Source: Paracoccaceae bacterium
Lineage (GTDB): Bacteria; Pseudomonadota; Alphaproteobacteria; Rhodobacterales; Rhodobacteraceae
Assembly: GCA_011389685.1 (NCBI GenBank)
Contig: JAABTV010000021.1
Location: 1-54,206, forward strand
Direction of reading: 5' to 3'
Length of the DNA stretch: 54,206 bases
Positions 1 to 7,444 of this stretch are shown here, piece after piece. Position 1 is the stretch's first letter, and every line of letters begins with the position of its first letter. Under the pieces are notes generated by a model. The model had not been told where the DNA came from. It was given only the letters and a program-made list of their open reading frames with translations, and searched no databases. The position numbers were made by a program, and so were the translations under genes.

Positions 1-781
1 AGGGGCCCGGGTCTTCGCCGAGGATCCACCAGGCCAGCAGCGGGGCCAGCACCGATTCGAGCAGGATCAGCAGGCCGACCTCGGCCGAGGGGATATAGCG
101 CGGGCCAAGGGCGAGGCCCATGGAACTGCCCGCGATGAAGGCGCCGTGCATCGCGACGAGGTGCCAGCTGTCGCCCGGAATGCTCATCGGGGCGATGAAG
201 GGCCAGATGATCAGCGAGGCGCCGATATAGCCGATCGGCACCGCCGCCACCATCGACACGCGCCGCACCTTGCGCGCCGCCGTCAGCCCGGCACCAAACA
301 GCGCCGCCACCCCCAGCGCGGTGAGATCGCCGGTCCAGTGCGCGCCTTTCGTCTCGCCCGAGCCATAGGCCAGGACGGCCAGCCCCGCCGCCACCGCGAT
401 CATGGTCAGCACCATCCGCCGCGACACCCGCTCGCCCATGAAGAACCGCGAATAGATCGCGGCAAAGACCGGCAGGGCGGCGATGATGAACACCACGTTG
501 GCCACCGAGGTGAGGCTGACCGCCAGCGGAAACAGCACCCCGGCGCCGCCCACGGCCACGACATAGACCGCGCCATAGGCACCGGTGCCGGGCAGCAGAC
601 GATAAGGGGCCGTGCCCTGCCATGCCAGCACGCCCACGAGGATCAACCCCCCCGCCCCCAGCCCGCGCCAGAAGGCGATGACCAGCGCGTCGGCCTCGAT
701 CAGCCGCACGAAGATCGAATCGGGCACCACCATCAGCACCGCGAGCGTGGTGATCAGAAGCCCCTTTAGTTGATCGCTCAT
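1..781 (-). CDS. EamA-family (DMT) transporter, 3' end cut by window edge
   Basis: Inner-membrane drug/metabolite exporter family; substrate unknown. The visible 260 residues, starting MSDQLKGLLI, are almost entirely hydrophobic helices and span the first EamA repeat and most of the second. The stretch GPRYIPSAEVGLLILLESV near the end is typical of the second repeat and closely resembles the paralogue at 40745-41626. The ATG (779-781) overlaps the stop of the MarR gene in an ATGA junction, so the two are translationally coupled and one operon. The C-terminus lies beyond base 1. Coupling to a MarR regulator that diverges from homogentisate genes suggests, by inference, an aromatic-compound or metabolite efflux role. 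Confidence 0.88.
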   Translation of the reverse strand, partial: MSDQLKGLLITTLAVLMVVPDSIFVRLIEADALVIAFWRGLGAGGLILVGVLAWQGTAPYRLLPGTGAYGAVYVVAVGGAGVLFPLAVSLTSVANVVFIIAALPVFAAIYSRFFMGERVSRRMVLTMIAVAAGLAVLAYGSGETKGAHWTGDLTALGVAALFGAGLTAARKVRRVSMVAAVPIGYIGASLIIWPFIAPMSIPGDSWHLVAMHGAFIAGSSMGLALGPRYIPSAEVGLLILLESVLAPLLAWWILGEDPGP

Positions 782-1218
782 GCCGCACCGCTGGCCAGCG
801 CGCGCAGCATCCGCTTGAACGTTGCCATGTCGGCCTCGGAAAACCGCGCCGCGAGGGCCGAATCATGGGTCTTCGCCACCTCCCGCAGATCGCGATAGGC
901 GCGCCGCCCCGCCTCGGTCAGTTCGAGATATTCCAGCCGCCGGTCCGCCCCGTCGCGATGCCGCGTCAGGAACCGCCGCTCGGCCAGTTTCGCCACCGCG
1001 CGGCTGATCTTGGTCTTGTGCATCTTGGAGCGTTCCCCGATCTGTTTGGCGGTCATTTTCCCATAGATTCCAAGGTGAAACAGCACCCGCCACTCGGTGC
1101 GCAACATCCCGTAGCGGTCCTTGTAGACCTGCTGGAACTGCAATGAGCTTACTTCCGCCGCCTGGTTCAGAAGATAGGGCAGGAAATTCTGTAAATCGAA
1201 ATCATCTGCTATGCTCAT
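778..1218 (-). CDS. MarR-family transcriptional regulator
   Basis: 146-residue winged-helix regulator, the usual MarR length. The HTH and wing are visible around residues 50-95 (LGIYGKMTAKQIGERSKMHK, then AKLAERRFL and the basic wing RDGADRRLEYLELT). An AGGAGGG ribosome site precedes the ATG. It is divergent from hmgA across 70 bp and overlaps the EamA gene downstream. MarR proteins usually repress their own operon and the divergent one until a phenolic ligand binds. That this one controls the homogentisate operon is inferred from position only. Confidence 0.9.
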   Translation of the reverse strand: MSIADDFDLQNFLPYLLNQAAEVSSLQFQQVYKDRYGMLRTEWRVLFHLGIYGKMTAKQIGERSKMHKTKISRAVAKLAERRFLTRHRDGADRRLEYLELTEAGRRAYRDLREVAKTHDSALAARFSEADMATFKRMLRALASGAA

Positions 1219-1288
1219 GTCGAACCCCTCCTGCCGTTGTTAGTTACAAAATCAACTGTTAACAGCGCAACCACAAAGGAGACGCGCG
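1219..1288. promoter_or_regulatory. Divergent MarR/hmgA control region
   Basis: Seventy AT-richer bases between the divergent starts. They contain a perfect 8-bp palindrome TGTTAACA (1257-1264) and an inverted pair AGTT-N8-AACT (1242-1257) that overlaps it. This is the only sizeable symmetric sequence between the two starts and a plausible operator for the adjacent MarR protein. No -35/-10 pair can be fixed with confidence. Confidence 0.45.
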
Positions 1289-2644
1289 ATGAACAAACAA
1301 TCCTTTCCCCATCACATGACCCAGGCGCCCTCGGTGCCCGGCCCGCATGAAGGCTACATGCCCGGTTTCGGCAATGATTTCGAGACCGAAGCACTCCCCG
1401 GCGCATTGCCGCAGGGTATGAACAGCCCGCAGAAATGCAATTACGGGCTTTATGGCGAACAGCTTTCGGGCACGGCCTTTACCGCCCACCCGCCCGAGCG
1501 GACCTGGACCTATCGCATCCGGCCCAGCGTCAAGCATTCGCACCGCTACACGCGAATCGATCTGCCCTACTGGAAATCCGCGCCGCATGTCGATCCCGAG
1601 GTCGCGAGCCTCGGGCAGTATCGCTGGGATCCTGTGCCACATTCGGGTGAAAGCCTGACCTGGCTCACCGGCATGCGCACGATGACCACGGCGGGCGACG
1701 TGAACACGCAGGTCGGCATGGCCTCGCATGTCTATCTCGTCACCGAATCGATGCAGGACGCCTATTTTTACTCGGCCGATTCCGAGCTTCTGGTGGTGCC
1801 CCAGGAGGGCCGGCTGCGCTTTGCCACCGAGCTTGGGATCATCGACATCGCACCGCGCGAGATTGCGATCATCCCGCGTGGCCTCGTCTATCGGGTCGAG
1901 TTGCTCGAAGGTCCGGCGCGCGGCTTCGTCTGCGAGAATTACGGCCAGAAGTTCGAGCTTCCGGGGCGTGGCCCGATCGGCGCCAACGCGCTGGCCAATC
2001 CGCGCGATTTCAAGGCCCCCGTGGCCGCCTTCGAGGATCGCGAGACGCCCTCGACCCTGACCATCAAGTGGTGCGGCCAGTTCCATGAGACCGAGATCAA
2101 ACAAAGCCCGCTCGACGTGGTGGCCTGGCACGGCAATTACGCGCCCCTGAAATACGACCTTTCCACCTATTGCCCGGTCGGTGCGATCCTCTTTGATCAC
2201 CCCGACCCGTCGATCTTTACCGTGCTGACCGCCCCTTCGGGCGTGCCGGGGACGGCCAATATCGACTTCGTGCTGTTCCGCGAACGCTGGATGGTGGCCG
2301 AGGACACGTTCCGCCCGCCCTGGTATCACAAGAACATCATGTCCGAATTGATGGGCAACATCCACGGCCAGTATGACGCCAAGCCGCAGGGCTTCGTTCC
2401 CGGCGGCATGAGCCTGCACAACATGATGCTGCCGCACGGGCCGGACAGACAGGCCTTCGAGGGCGCGTCGAACGCCAATCTCGGGCCGGACAAGCTCGAC
2501 GACACCATGTCGTTCATGTTCGAGACGCGCTTTCCCCAGCACCTGACCGGGTTCGCCGCCAACGAGGCGCCGCTGCAGGACGACTACATCGACTGCTGGA
2601 GCGATCTGGAAAAGAAATTCGACGGCACGCCCGGCAAGAAATGA
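1289..2644 (+). CDS. hmgA: Homogentisate 1,2-dioxygenase
   Basis: 451-residue Fe(II) ring-cleavage enzyme converting homogentisate to maleylacetoacetate in tyrosine/phenylacetate-type catabolism. Length matches the family. The iron ligands are visible as His347 and Glu353 in the segment [12 protein letters not shown] and His383 in NMMLPHGPD. Spacings of 6 and 30 residues match human H335/E341/H371. The start ATG follows AAAGGAG at a good distance. First gene of an apparent operon with fahA, the MBL-fold gene, an FAD hydroxylase and a DUF2783 gene. Confidence 0.97.
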   Translation: MNKQSFPHHMTQAPSVPGPHEGYMPGFGNDFETEALPGALPQGMNSPQKCNYGLYGEQLSGTAFTAHPPERTWTYRIRPSVKHSHRYTRIDLPYWKSAPHVDPEVASLGQYRWDPVPHSGESLTWLTGMRTMTTAGDVNTQVGMASHVYLVTESMQDAYFYSADSELLVVPQEGRLRFATELGIIDIAPREIAIIPRGLVYRVELLEGPARGFVCENYGQKFELPGRGPIGANALANPRDFKAPVAAFEDRETPSTLTIKWCGQFHETEIKQSPLDVVAWHGNYAPLKYDLSTYCPVGAILFDHPDPSIFTVLTAPSGVPGTANIDFVLFRERWMVAEDTFRPPWYHKNIMSELMGNIHGQYDAKPQGFVPGGMSLHNMMLPHGPDRQAFEGASNANLGPDKLDDTMSFMFETRFPQHLTGFAANEAPLQDDYIDCWSDLEKKFDGTPGKK

Positions 2645-2649
2645 GGTGC

Positions 2650-2692
2650 GGTGGGCAGATTGCCCACCCTACCCATCCCACGTAGGGTGGGC
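2650..2692. repeat. Mutually exclusive hairpin pair (GTAGGGTGGGC-type repeat) between hmgA and fahA
   Basis: Two perfect stems share the same bases. GGTGGGCA (2650-2657) pairs with TGCCCACC (2661-2668), and GCCCACCCTAC (2662-2672) pairs with GTAGGGTGGGC (2682-2692). Only one stem can form at a time. A related GTAGGGTGGG palindrome recurs at 43437-43459, so this is a dispersed repeat sitting in the intercistronic gap. Confidence 0.75.
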
Positions 2693-2723
2693 GCCAATCC
2701 ACCATGCCCGACAAGGACGAACC

Positions 2724-3980
2724 ATGACCCTAATGAAATCCTGGGTGGCCTCGGCCAATGACCCCAAACACCCGTTCCCGCTCAACAACCTGCCTTATGG
2801 CGTGTTCTCGACCGATACGTTCGATCCGCGCTGTGGCGTGGCCATCGGCGACATGATCCTCGACATGCGCCGCGCCGAAGAGGCGGGGCTCATCTCGCTC
2901 ACCGATGATCCGCTCTTTGACGTGCCGTTCTGGAACGAGGTGATGGAGGAAGGCCCCGAGCTTTGGTCGGCGCTGCGCGAGCGTATCCGCCAGATCCTCG
3001 CCGACGGCTCGCCCGACCGCGAGCGTGCCGAGCCGCTTCTGGTGCCGCAGGCGGAGGCCGAGATGCACCTGCCCTTCCTGGTGGCCGAGTTCACCGACTT
3101 CTATGCCGGCAAGCACCACGCGGTGAACGTGGGCACCATGTTCCGGGGCGCCGAGAACGCGCTGCCGCCCAACTGGCTGCACATCCCGATCGGCTATAAC
3201 GGGCGCGCCTCCTCGGTGGTGGTGTCGGGCAGCGATGTGCGCCGCCCCTGGGGGCAGTTGAAATCCCCCGATCACGACACGCCCGCCTTCCTGCCCTGCC
3301 GCCGCTTCGATCTCGAACTGGAAATGGGCGCCATCGTGGGTCAGCCCAGCGAAGGCCCCGTGACGGTGGACGAGGCGTTCGAGATGATCTTCGGCTACGT
3401 GCTCCTGAACGACTGGTCGGCGCGCGACATCCAGGCCTGGGAATACCAGCCGCTCGGCCCGTTCCAGGCCAAGGCCACGGCGACCAGCATCAGCCCCTGG
3501 ATCGTGAGTGCCGCCGCACTCGAACCGTTCCGCTGCGCCACCCCCGAACGCGAGGTCGAGCTGCTCGATCATCTCAAGGACACCGGCCCGATGCTCTATG
3601 ACATCGACCTTGCCGTCACCCTCGCCCCCGAGGGCAAGGAAGCGACCGAGATCGCGCGCACCAATTACCGCGAGATCTATTATTCCTCGGCCCAGCAACT
3701 GGCCCATCACTCCACCTCCGGCTGCCCGATGACGCCCGGCGACCTTCTGGGCTCGGGCACGATCTCGGGGCCCGAGAAACACCAGCGCGGCTCGCTGCTC
3801 GAACTCAGCTGGGGCGGCAAGGAACCGATTACCCTCGACAGCGGCGAGAGCCGCGCCTTCATTGAGGACGGTGACACGCTCACGCTTTGGGGCGCGGCCC
3901 ATGGCGACGGCTACACGATCGGCTTCGGGGAATGCACCGGCACGATCCTGCCCGCGCTCGACGACCCTTACAAACGCTAA
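2724..3980 (+). CDS. fahA: Fumarylacetoacetase
   Basis: 418-residue hydrolase splitting fumarylacetoacetate into fumarate and acetoacetate, the last step of homogentisate breakdown. Family signatures: DFYAGKHHA with the metal Asp and catalytic His, the ELEMG acidic pair, and NDWSARDIQAWEYQPLGPF. An in-frame ATG lies upstream at 2646 but would translate the hairpin repeat. The ATG at 2724 (MTLMKSW) follows AAGGACGA and gives the normal N-terminus. It follows hmgA by 79 bp. A maiA isomerase gene, expected between the two reactions, is not found in the window. Confidence 0.96.
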   Translation: MTLMKSWVASANDPKHPFPLNNLPYGVFSTDTFDPRCGVAIGDMILDMRRAEEAGLISLTDDPLFDVPFWNEVMEEGPELWSALRERIRQILADGSPDRERAEPLLVPQAEAEMHLPFLVAEFTDFYAGKHHAVNVGTMFRGAENALPPNWLHIPIGYNGRASSVVVSGSDVRRPWGQLKSPDHDTPAFLPCRRFDLELEMGAIVGQPSEGPVTVDEAFEMIFGYVLLNDWSARDIQAWEYQPLGPFQAKATATSISPWIVSAAALEPFRCATPEREVELLDHLKDTGPMLYDIDLAVTLAPEGKEATEIARTNYREIYYSSAQQLAHHSTSGCPMTPGDLLGSGTISGPEKHQRGSLLELSWGGKEPITLDSGESRAFIEDGDTLTLWGAAHGDGYTIGFGECTGTILPALDDPYKR

Positions 3981-3983
3981 GCC

Positions 3984-4016
3984 CTTCATCTTGCCCCAAA
4001 TACTCCCGCCGGAGGC
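3984..4016 (+). repeat. Interspersed repeat D, copy 1
   Basis: CTTCATCTTGCCCCAAATAC followed by the mini-hairpin CTCC-CGCC-GGAG. It sits directly after the fahA stop. Close copies occur at 21626, 29121, 43356 and 49863, with a truncated one at 53971. Confidence 0.75.
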
Positions 4017-4059
4017 GTCCAACCCATCCCCCGGCGGAACGCAAAAAGGAACCGCACCC

Positions 4060-5010
4060 ATGGCCAAAGCATTCGCATCGCAAGGCGACATGACCGAGAA
4101 AACCATCACCTTCGACGAGATCGGCGAGGGGCTTTATGCCTTCACCGCCGAGGGCGACCCCAATTCCGGCGTGATCATCGGCGACCAGTCGGTGATGATC
4201 GTCGAGGCACAGGCGACCCCACGCCTTGCCCACAAGGTGATCGAGAAGGTCCGCGAAGTCACCGACAAGCCGATTTCGCATCTCGTGCTGACCCATTACC
4301 ACGCCGTGCGCGTGCTGGGCGCCAGCGCCTACGACGCCTCGCAGATCATCATGTCCGACGCCGCCCGCGCCATGGTGGTGGAGCGCGGCCAGGAAGACTG
4401 GGAGAGCGAGTTTTTGCGCTTCCCGCGCCTGTTCGAGGGCCATGAAAGCATCCCCGGCCTCACATGGCCGACCACCACCTTCTCGGACGCGATGACCGTC
4501 TATCTCGGCAACCGCCGGGTCGACATCATGCATCTGGGCCGCGCCCACACGGCGGGCGACGCGGTGATCCGTGTGCCGGATCAGAACGTGATGTTCACCG
4601 GCGATATCGTCGAATATCATTCGGCCTGCTATTGCGGCGACGGGCATTTCTCGGACTGGGGCGACACGCTCGACGCGATCAAGTGGTTCGATGTCGATGC
4701 CATCGCGCCGGGACGCGGCGACGCGCTTGTCGGGCGCGAGATGGTCAACGCGGCGATCGAGAACACCCGCGATTTCGTCGAAAGCACCTACAAACCCGCC
4801 GCCCGCGTCGCCGCACGCGGTGGCACCCTCAAGGAGGCATGGGACGCGGTGCGTGCGGAATGCGACCCCAAATTCGCCGAATACGCGATCTACGAGCACT
4901 GCCTGCCTTTCAACGTGGCCCGCGCCTTTGACGAGGCGCGCGGGCTTGACACGCCGCGCATCTGGACCGCCGAGCGCGATCTCGAAATGTGGGAGGCGTT
5001 GCAGGGCTGA
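4060..5010 (+). CDS. MBL-fold protein with only one intact zinc site, homogentisate operon
   Basis: 316-residue metallo-beta-lactamase-fold protein; reaction unknown. The start ATG at 4060 follows AAAAAGGA. The usual HxHxDH motif reads H79-Y-H81-A-V83-R84, so the Asp and second His of zinc site 2 are Val and Arg. His163 (GRAHTAGD) and Asp182 (FTGDIV) are present. The last site-2 His is replaced by Arg219 in PGRGD. Site 1 (H79, H81, H163, D182) is therefore complete and site 2 is gone. The reading frame is intact, so this is not obvious decay. It lies between fahA and the FAD hydroxylase, about where an isomerase or hydrolase of the pathway might be expected. Its role there is inference. Confidence 0.88.
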   Translation: MAKAFASQGDMTEKTITFDEIGEGLYAFTAEGDPNSGVIIGDQSVMIVEAQATPRLAHKVIEKVREVTDKPISHLVLTHYHAVRVLGASAYDASQIIMSDAARAMVVERGQEDWESEFLRFPRLFEGHESIPGLTWPTTTFSDAMTVYLGNRRVDIMHLGRAHTAGDAVIRVPDQNVMFTGDIVEYHSACYCGDGHFSDWGDTLDAIKWFDVDAIAPGRGDALVGREMVNAAIENTRDFVESTYKPAARVAARGGTLKEAWDAVRAECDPKFAEYAIYEHCLPFNVARAFDEARGLDTPRIWTAERDLEMWEALQG

Positions 5011-5114
5011 GCCCTGGGGCCGGCCGAAAAATCGCAAGGCCCGGTCTGACCCAGATCAAATGGCGCGCCCGATTTTCATGGCATGATGGTCGCGCGTCAC
5101 CCGGAGGAGAGAGA

Positions 5115-6728
5115 ATGAACAAGATCTTCGAAATCCCGCTCTATGCCTATGAGCGTTCGCCCGATCAGGACGCACCCGCACCGGTCCGCCACCCTGTCGT
5201 GGTGATCGGGGCCGGGCCGATCGGGCTGGCCGCGGCCATCGACCTTGCTCAGGACGACGTGCCCGTCGTGGTGCTTGACGACAATGACAAGGTCTCGTTC
5301 GGCTCCCGCGCGATCTGTTTCGCCAAGCGCCCGCTGGAAATCCTCGACCGTCTGGGCTGTGGCCACGAGATGGTCGAGAAAGGCGTGAAATGGGATGTGG
5401 GCAAGGTGTTCTTCGACACCCGCAAGGTGTTCGAGTTCGACCTCCTGCCCGAAGAGGGCCACGCGTTTCCCGCCTTCATCAACCTGCAACAGTATTACTT
5501 CGAGGAATACCTCGTGAACCGCGTCCGCGAATTGCAGGACGCGGGCAAGCCGATCGAGATCCGCGGCAAGAACAAGGTCGAGGCGATCGGCACCCATGAC
5601 GATCACGTCAAGATCGAGGTGGCGACCCCCGAGGATTCCTACACGCTCGAGGCCGACTGGCTCATCGCCTGCGACGGCGCCGGCTCGCCCACACGGCGGA
5701 TGCTGGGGCTCGATTTCGTCGGCCGCGTCTTCGAGGACAATTTCCTCATCGCCGACGTGGTGATGGAGGCCGATTTCCCCACCGAACGCTGGTTCTGGTT
5801 CGACCCGCCCTTCAATCGCGGCCAGTCGGCGCTGTTGCACAAGCAGCCCGATGGCGTCTGGCGGATCGACCTGCAACTGGGCTGGGACATCGACCCCGAA
5901 GAAGAGAAGAAGCCCGAGAACGTCATCCCGCGCCTCAAGGCAATGCTGGGCGAGGATGTCGAGTTCGAGCTGGAATGGGTGAGCATCTACACCTTCCAGT
6001 GCCGCCGGATGGAGAGGTTCCGCCACGGCCGGGTGATCTTCGCGGGCGACGCCGCGCACCAGGTTTCGCCGTTCGGCGCGCGCGGGGCCAATTCAGGGTT
6101 GCAGGACACCGACAACCTGGTCTGGAAACTCAAGCTGGTGATGGACGGCACGGCGCCCGACGCGCTGCTTGAGAGTTATGACTTCGAGCGCATCCAGGGC
6201 GCGGACGAAAACATCCTCAACTCGACCCGCTCGACCGATTTCATCACCCCCAAATCCGAGATGAGCCGCATCCTGCGCGACGCGGTTCTGGATCTCGCCG
6301 AAGAACATGAATTCGCCCGGCCCCTGGTCAATTCGGGGCGCCTGTCGGTGCCCTGCACCTATGACGGCTCACCGCTCAACACCGCCGACGCGCTTGAGGA
6401 CGGGCCCGCGCGCACCCGTCCCGGTGCGCCCTGCCCCGACGCGCCGCTGGGCGATGACTTTCTGTTGCCGAGCCTGGCGGGCAAGTTCACGCTCTTGACC
6501 ATCGACGCCGATGCGCCGGATCATTTCGAGGAAAGCGGCATCGAGGTCACGCGGCTTGCGCTCTCGGTCAAGGACGACAAGACGCTGGCGCTCAAGCAGC
6601 GTTACCTTGGCGTCGCGCCCTCGGCGGTCTATCTCATCCGCCCCGATCAGCACGTCGCCGCCCGCCGCGAAAGCTGGAACGAGAACATCTTTCGCACCGC
6701 GGTCCGCCGCGCCACCGGACAGGAGTAA
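5115..6728 (+). CDS. FAD-dependent aromatic hydroxylase (PheA/TfdB/MhpA type)
   Basis: 537-residue class A flavoprotein monooxygenase. The Rossmann motif VVVIGAGPIGLAAAIDLA is at about residues 25-43. The second FAD motif GDAAHQVSPFGARGANSG has its Asp at residue 312. A thioredoxin-like C-terminal tail follows, as in the FAD_binding_3 family. ATG 5115 follows GGAGGAGAG; in-frame codons further upstream lack a ribosome site. Six bases separate it from the DUF2783 gene. A flavoprotein plus small partner next to hmgA resembles the MhaAB 3-hydroxyphenylacetate 6-hydroxylase, which makes homogentisate. The substrate is inferred. Confidence 0.88.
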   Translation: MNKIFEIPLYAYERSPDQDAPAPVRHPVVVIGAGPIGLAAAIDLAQDDVPVVVLDDNDKVSFGSRAICFAKRPLEILDRLGCGHEMVEKGVKWDVGKVFFDTRKVFEFDLLPEEGHAFPAFINLQQYYFEEYLVNRVRELQDAGKPIEIRGKNKVEAIGTHDDHVKIEVATPEDSYTLEADWLIACDGAGSPTRRMLGLDFVGRVFEDNFLIADVVMEADFPTERWFWFDPPFNRGQSALLHKQPDGVWRIDLQLGWDIDPEEEKKPENVIPRLKAMLGEDVEFELEWVSIYTFQCRRMERFRHGRVIFAGDAAHQVSPFGARGANSGLQDTDNLVWKLKLVMDGTAPDALLESYDFERIQGADENILNSTRSTDFITPKSEMSRILRDAVLDLAEEHEFARPLVNSGRLSVPCTYDGSPLNTADALEDGPARTRPGAPCPDAPLGDDFLLPSLAGKFTLLTIDADAPDHFEESGIEVTRLALSVKDDKTLALKQRYLGVAPSAVYLIRPDQHVAARRESWNENIFRTAVRRATGQE

Positions 6729-6734
6729 GCACCC

Positions 6735-6929
6735 ATGGCCGAACTGATCCTGACCCCGAATATCGACGCGCCCGACGATTTCTATGCCGATCTGCTGGCC
6801 GCGCATGAAGGGCTTTCCAAGACGGAAAGCGACGCGCTCAACGCGCGGCTGATTCTCGTGCTGGCCAACCATATCGGCGACCGCGAGGCACTGGCCCAGG
6901 CGATCACCGCCGCCAGCGACCAGGGCTGA
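6735..6929 (+). CDS. DUF2783-type small protein, probable hydroxylase partner
   Basis: 64-residue acidic soluble protein (MAELILTPNIDAPDDFYADL...). It carries the LSKTESDALNARLILVLANHIGD core that I associate with DUF2783. There is no signal peptide or membrane segment. The ATG lies 6 bp after the FAD hydroxylase stop. Small MhaB-like proteins accompany 3-hydroxyphenylacetate hydroxylases, so a coupling or stabilising role is plausible but not shown by sequence. Last gene of the operon. Confidence 0.8.
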   Translation: MAELILTPNIDAPDDFYADLLAAHEGLSKTESDALNARLILVLANHIGDREALAQAITAASDQG

Positions 6930-6944
6930 GAGCACCAAGGCCCC

Positions 6945-6964
6945 GGCGGGCGCGCGCGCCCGCC
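6945..6964. terminator. Palindrome between convergent hmg operon and holC
   Basis: Perfect 20-bp palindrome built from GGCGGGCGCG and its complement. It lies 16 bp after the DUF2783 stop and 6 bp from the convergent holC stop. It could end transcription from both sides. No T-run follows on either strand, so factor-independent termination is uncertain. Confidence 0.5.
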
Positions 6965-6970
6965 CGTCGA

Positions 6971-7435
6971 TCAGCCGCCCGCCTCGGCCTTCATCTCCCA
7001 GCGGCCCGACTCCTCGGACCAGTATTTTGCAGCACAGCCCGCCCCGGTCAGCGCCTTCCATTGCGCCCGCGCGCGCATCAACGCCGCATCGTCATTGCCA
7101 TCGAACAGGATGCACACCCGGTCAAGCGCGCCCGCCTCGTCGCCGCTCACCTCGGCCCCGTCCACCGCCATCAGGCAGGCCGCGCCATTGGGGATCGCGG
7201 CATTGGTGGTCAGCAGCACCGGTTGCCGCGCGTCATGCGGCCCCCCGGCCAGCCCATGCGGCAGGAAGCCGTCCACCGGCTCCAGCCACAGCCGCTCGTC
7301 AAGCCATGCCATCCGCCCCGCATCCCTGCCGCGCAGCGCCACCTGCCAACCGCGCCCCAGTGAGCGCGCCAGCAGGTCGGGCAGCACCGCCTCAAGCGGC
7401 CGCCGGGTCAGGTGATAGAAATAGACATCGCCCAT
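6971..7435 (-). CDS. holC: DNA polymerase III subunit chi
   Basis: 154-residue clamp-loader accessory protein that links the polymerase III holoenzyme to SSB. The start MGDVYFYHLTRRPLE and the segment GRGWQVALRGRDAGRMAWLDERLW match HolC, as does the later PHGLAGGPHDARQPVLLTT. It follows pepA on the same strand after 9 bp, a common alphaproteobacterial pairing. Length is normal. Confidence 0.93.
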   Translation of the reverse strand: MGDVYFYHLTRRPLEAVLPDLLARSLGRGWQVALRGRDAGRMAWLDERLWLEPVDGFLPHGLAGGPHDARQPVLLTTNAAIPNGAACLMAVDGAEVSGDEAGALDRVCILFDGNDDAALMRARAQWKALTGAGCAAKYWSEESGRWEMKAEAGG

Positions 7436-7444
7436 AAGGCCTTT

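Noticed and set aside
146..769. 207-codon open frame on the plus strand
   Set aside because: Its product is a His/Arg/Gln-rich non-globular sequence. The opposite strand encodes a clean EamA transporter over the same bases.
2730..6059. Long minus-strand frames (2730-4109, 3880-5037, 5097-6059)
   Set aside because: Antisense to fahA, the MBL-fold gene and the FAD hydroxylase, which all have family motifs and ribosome sites.
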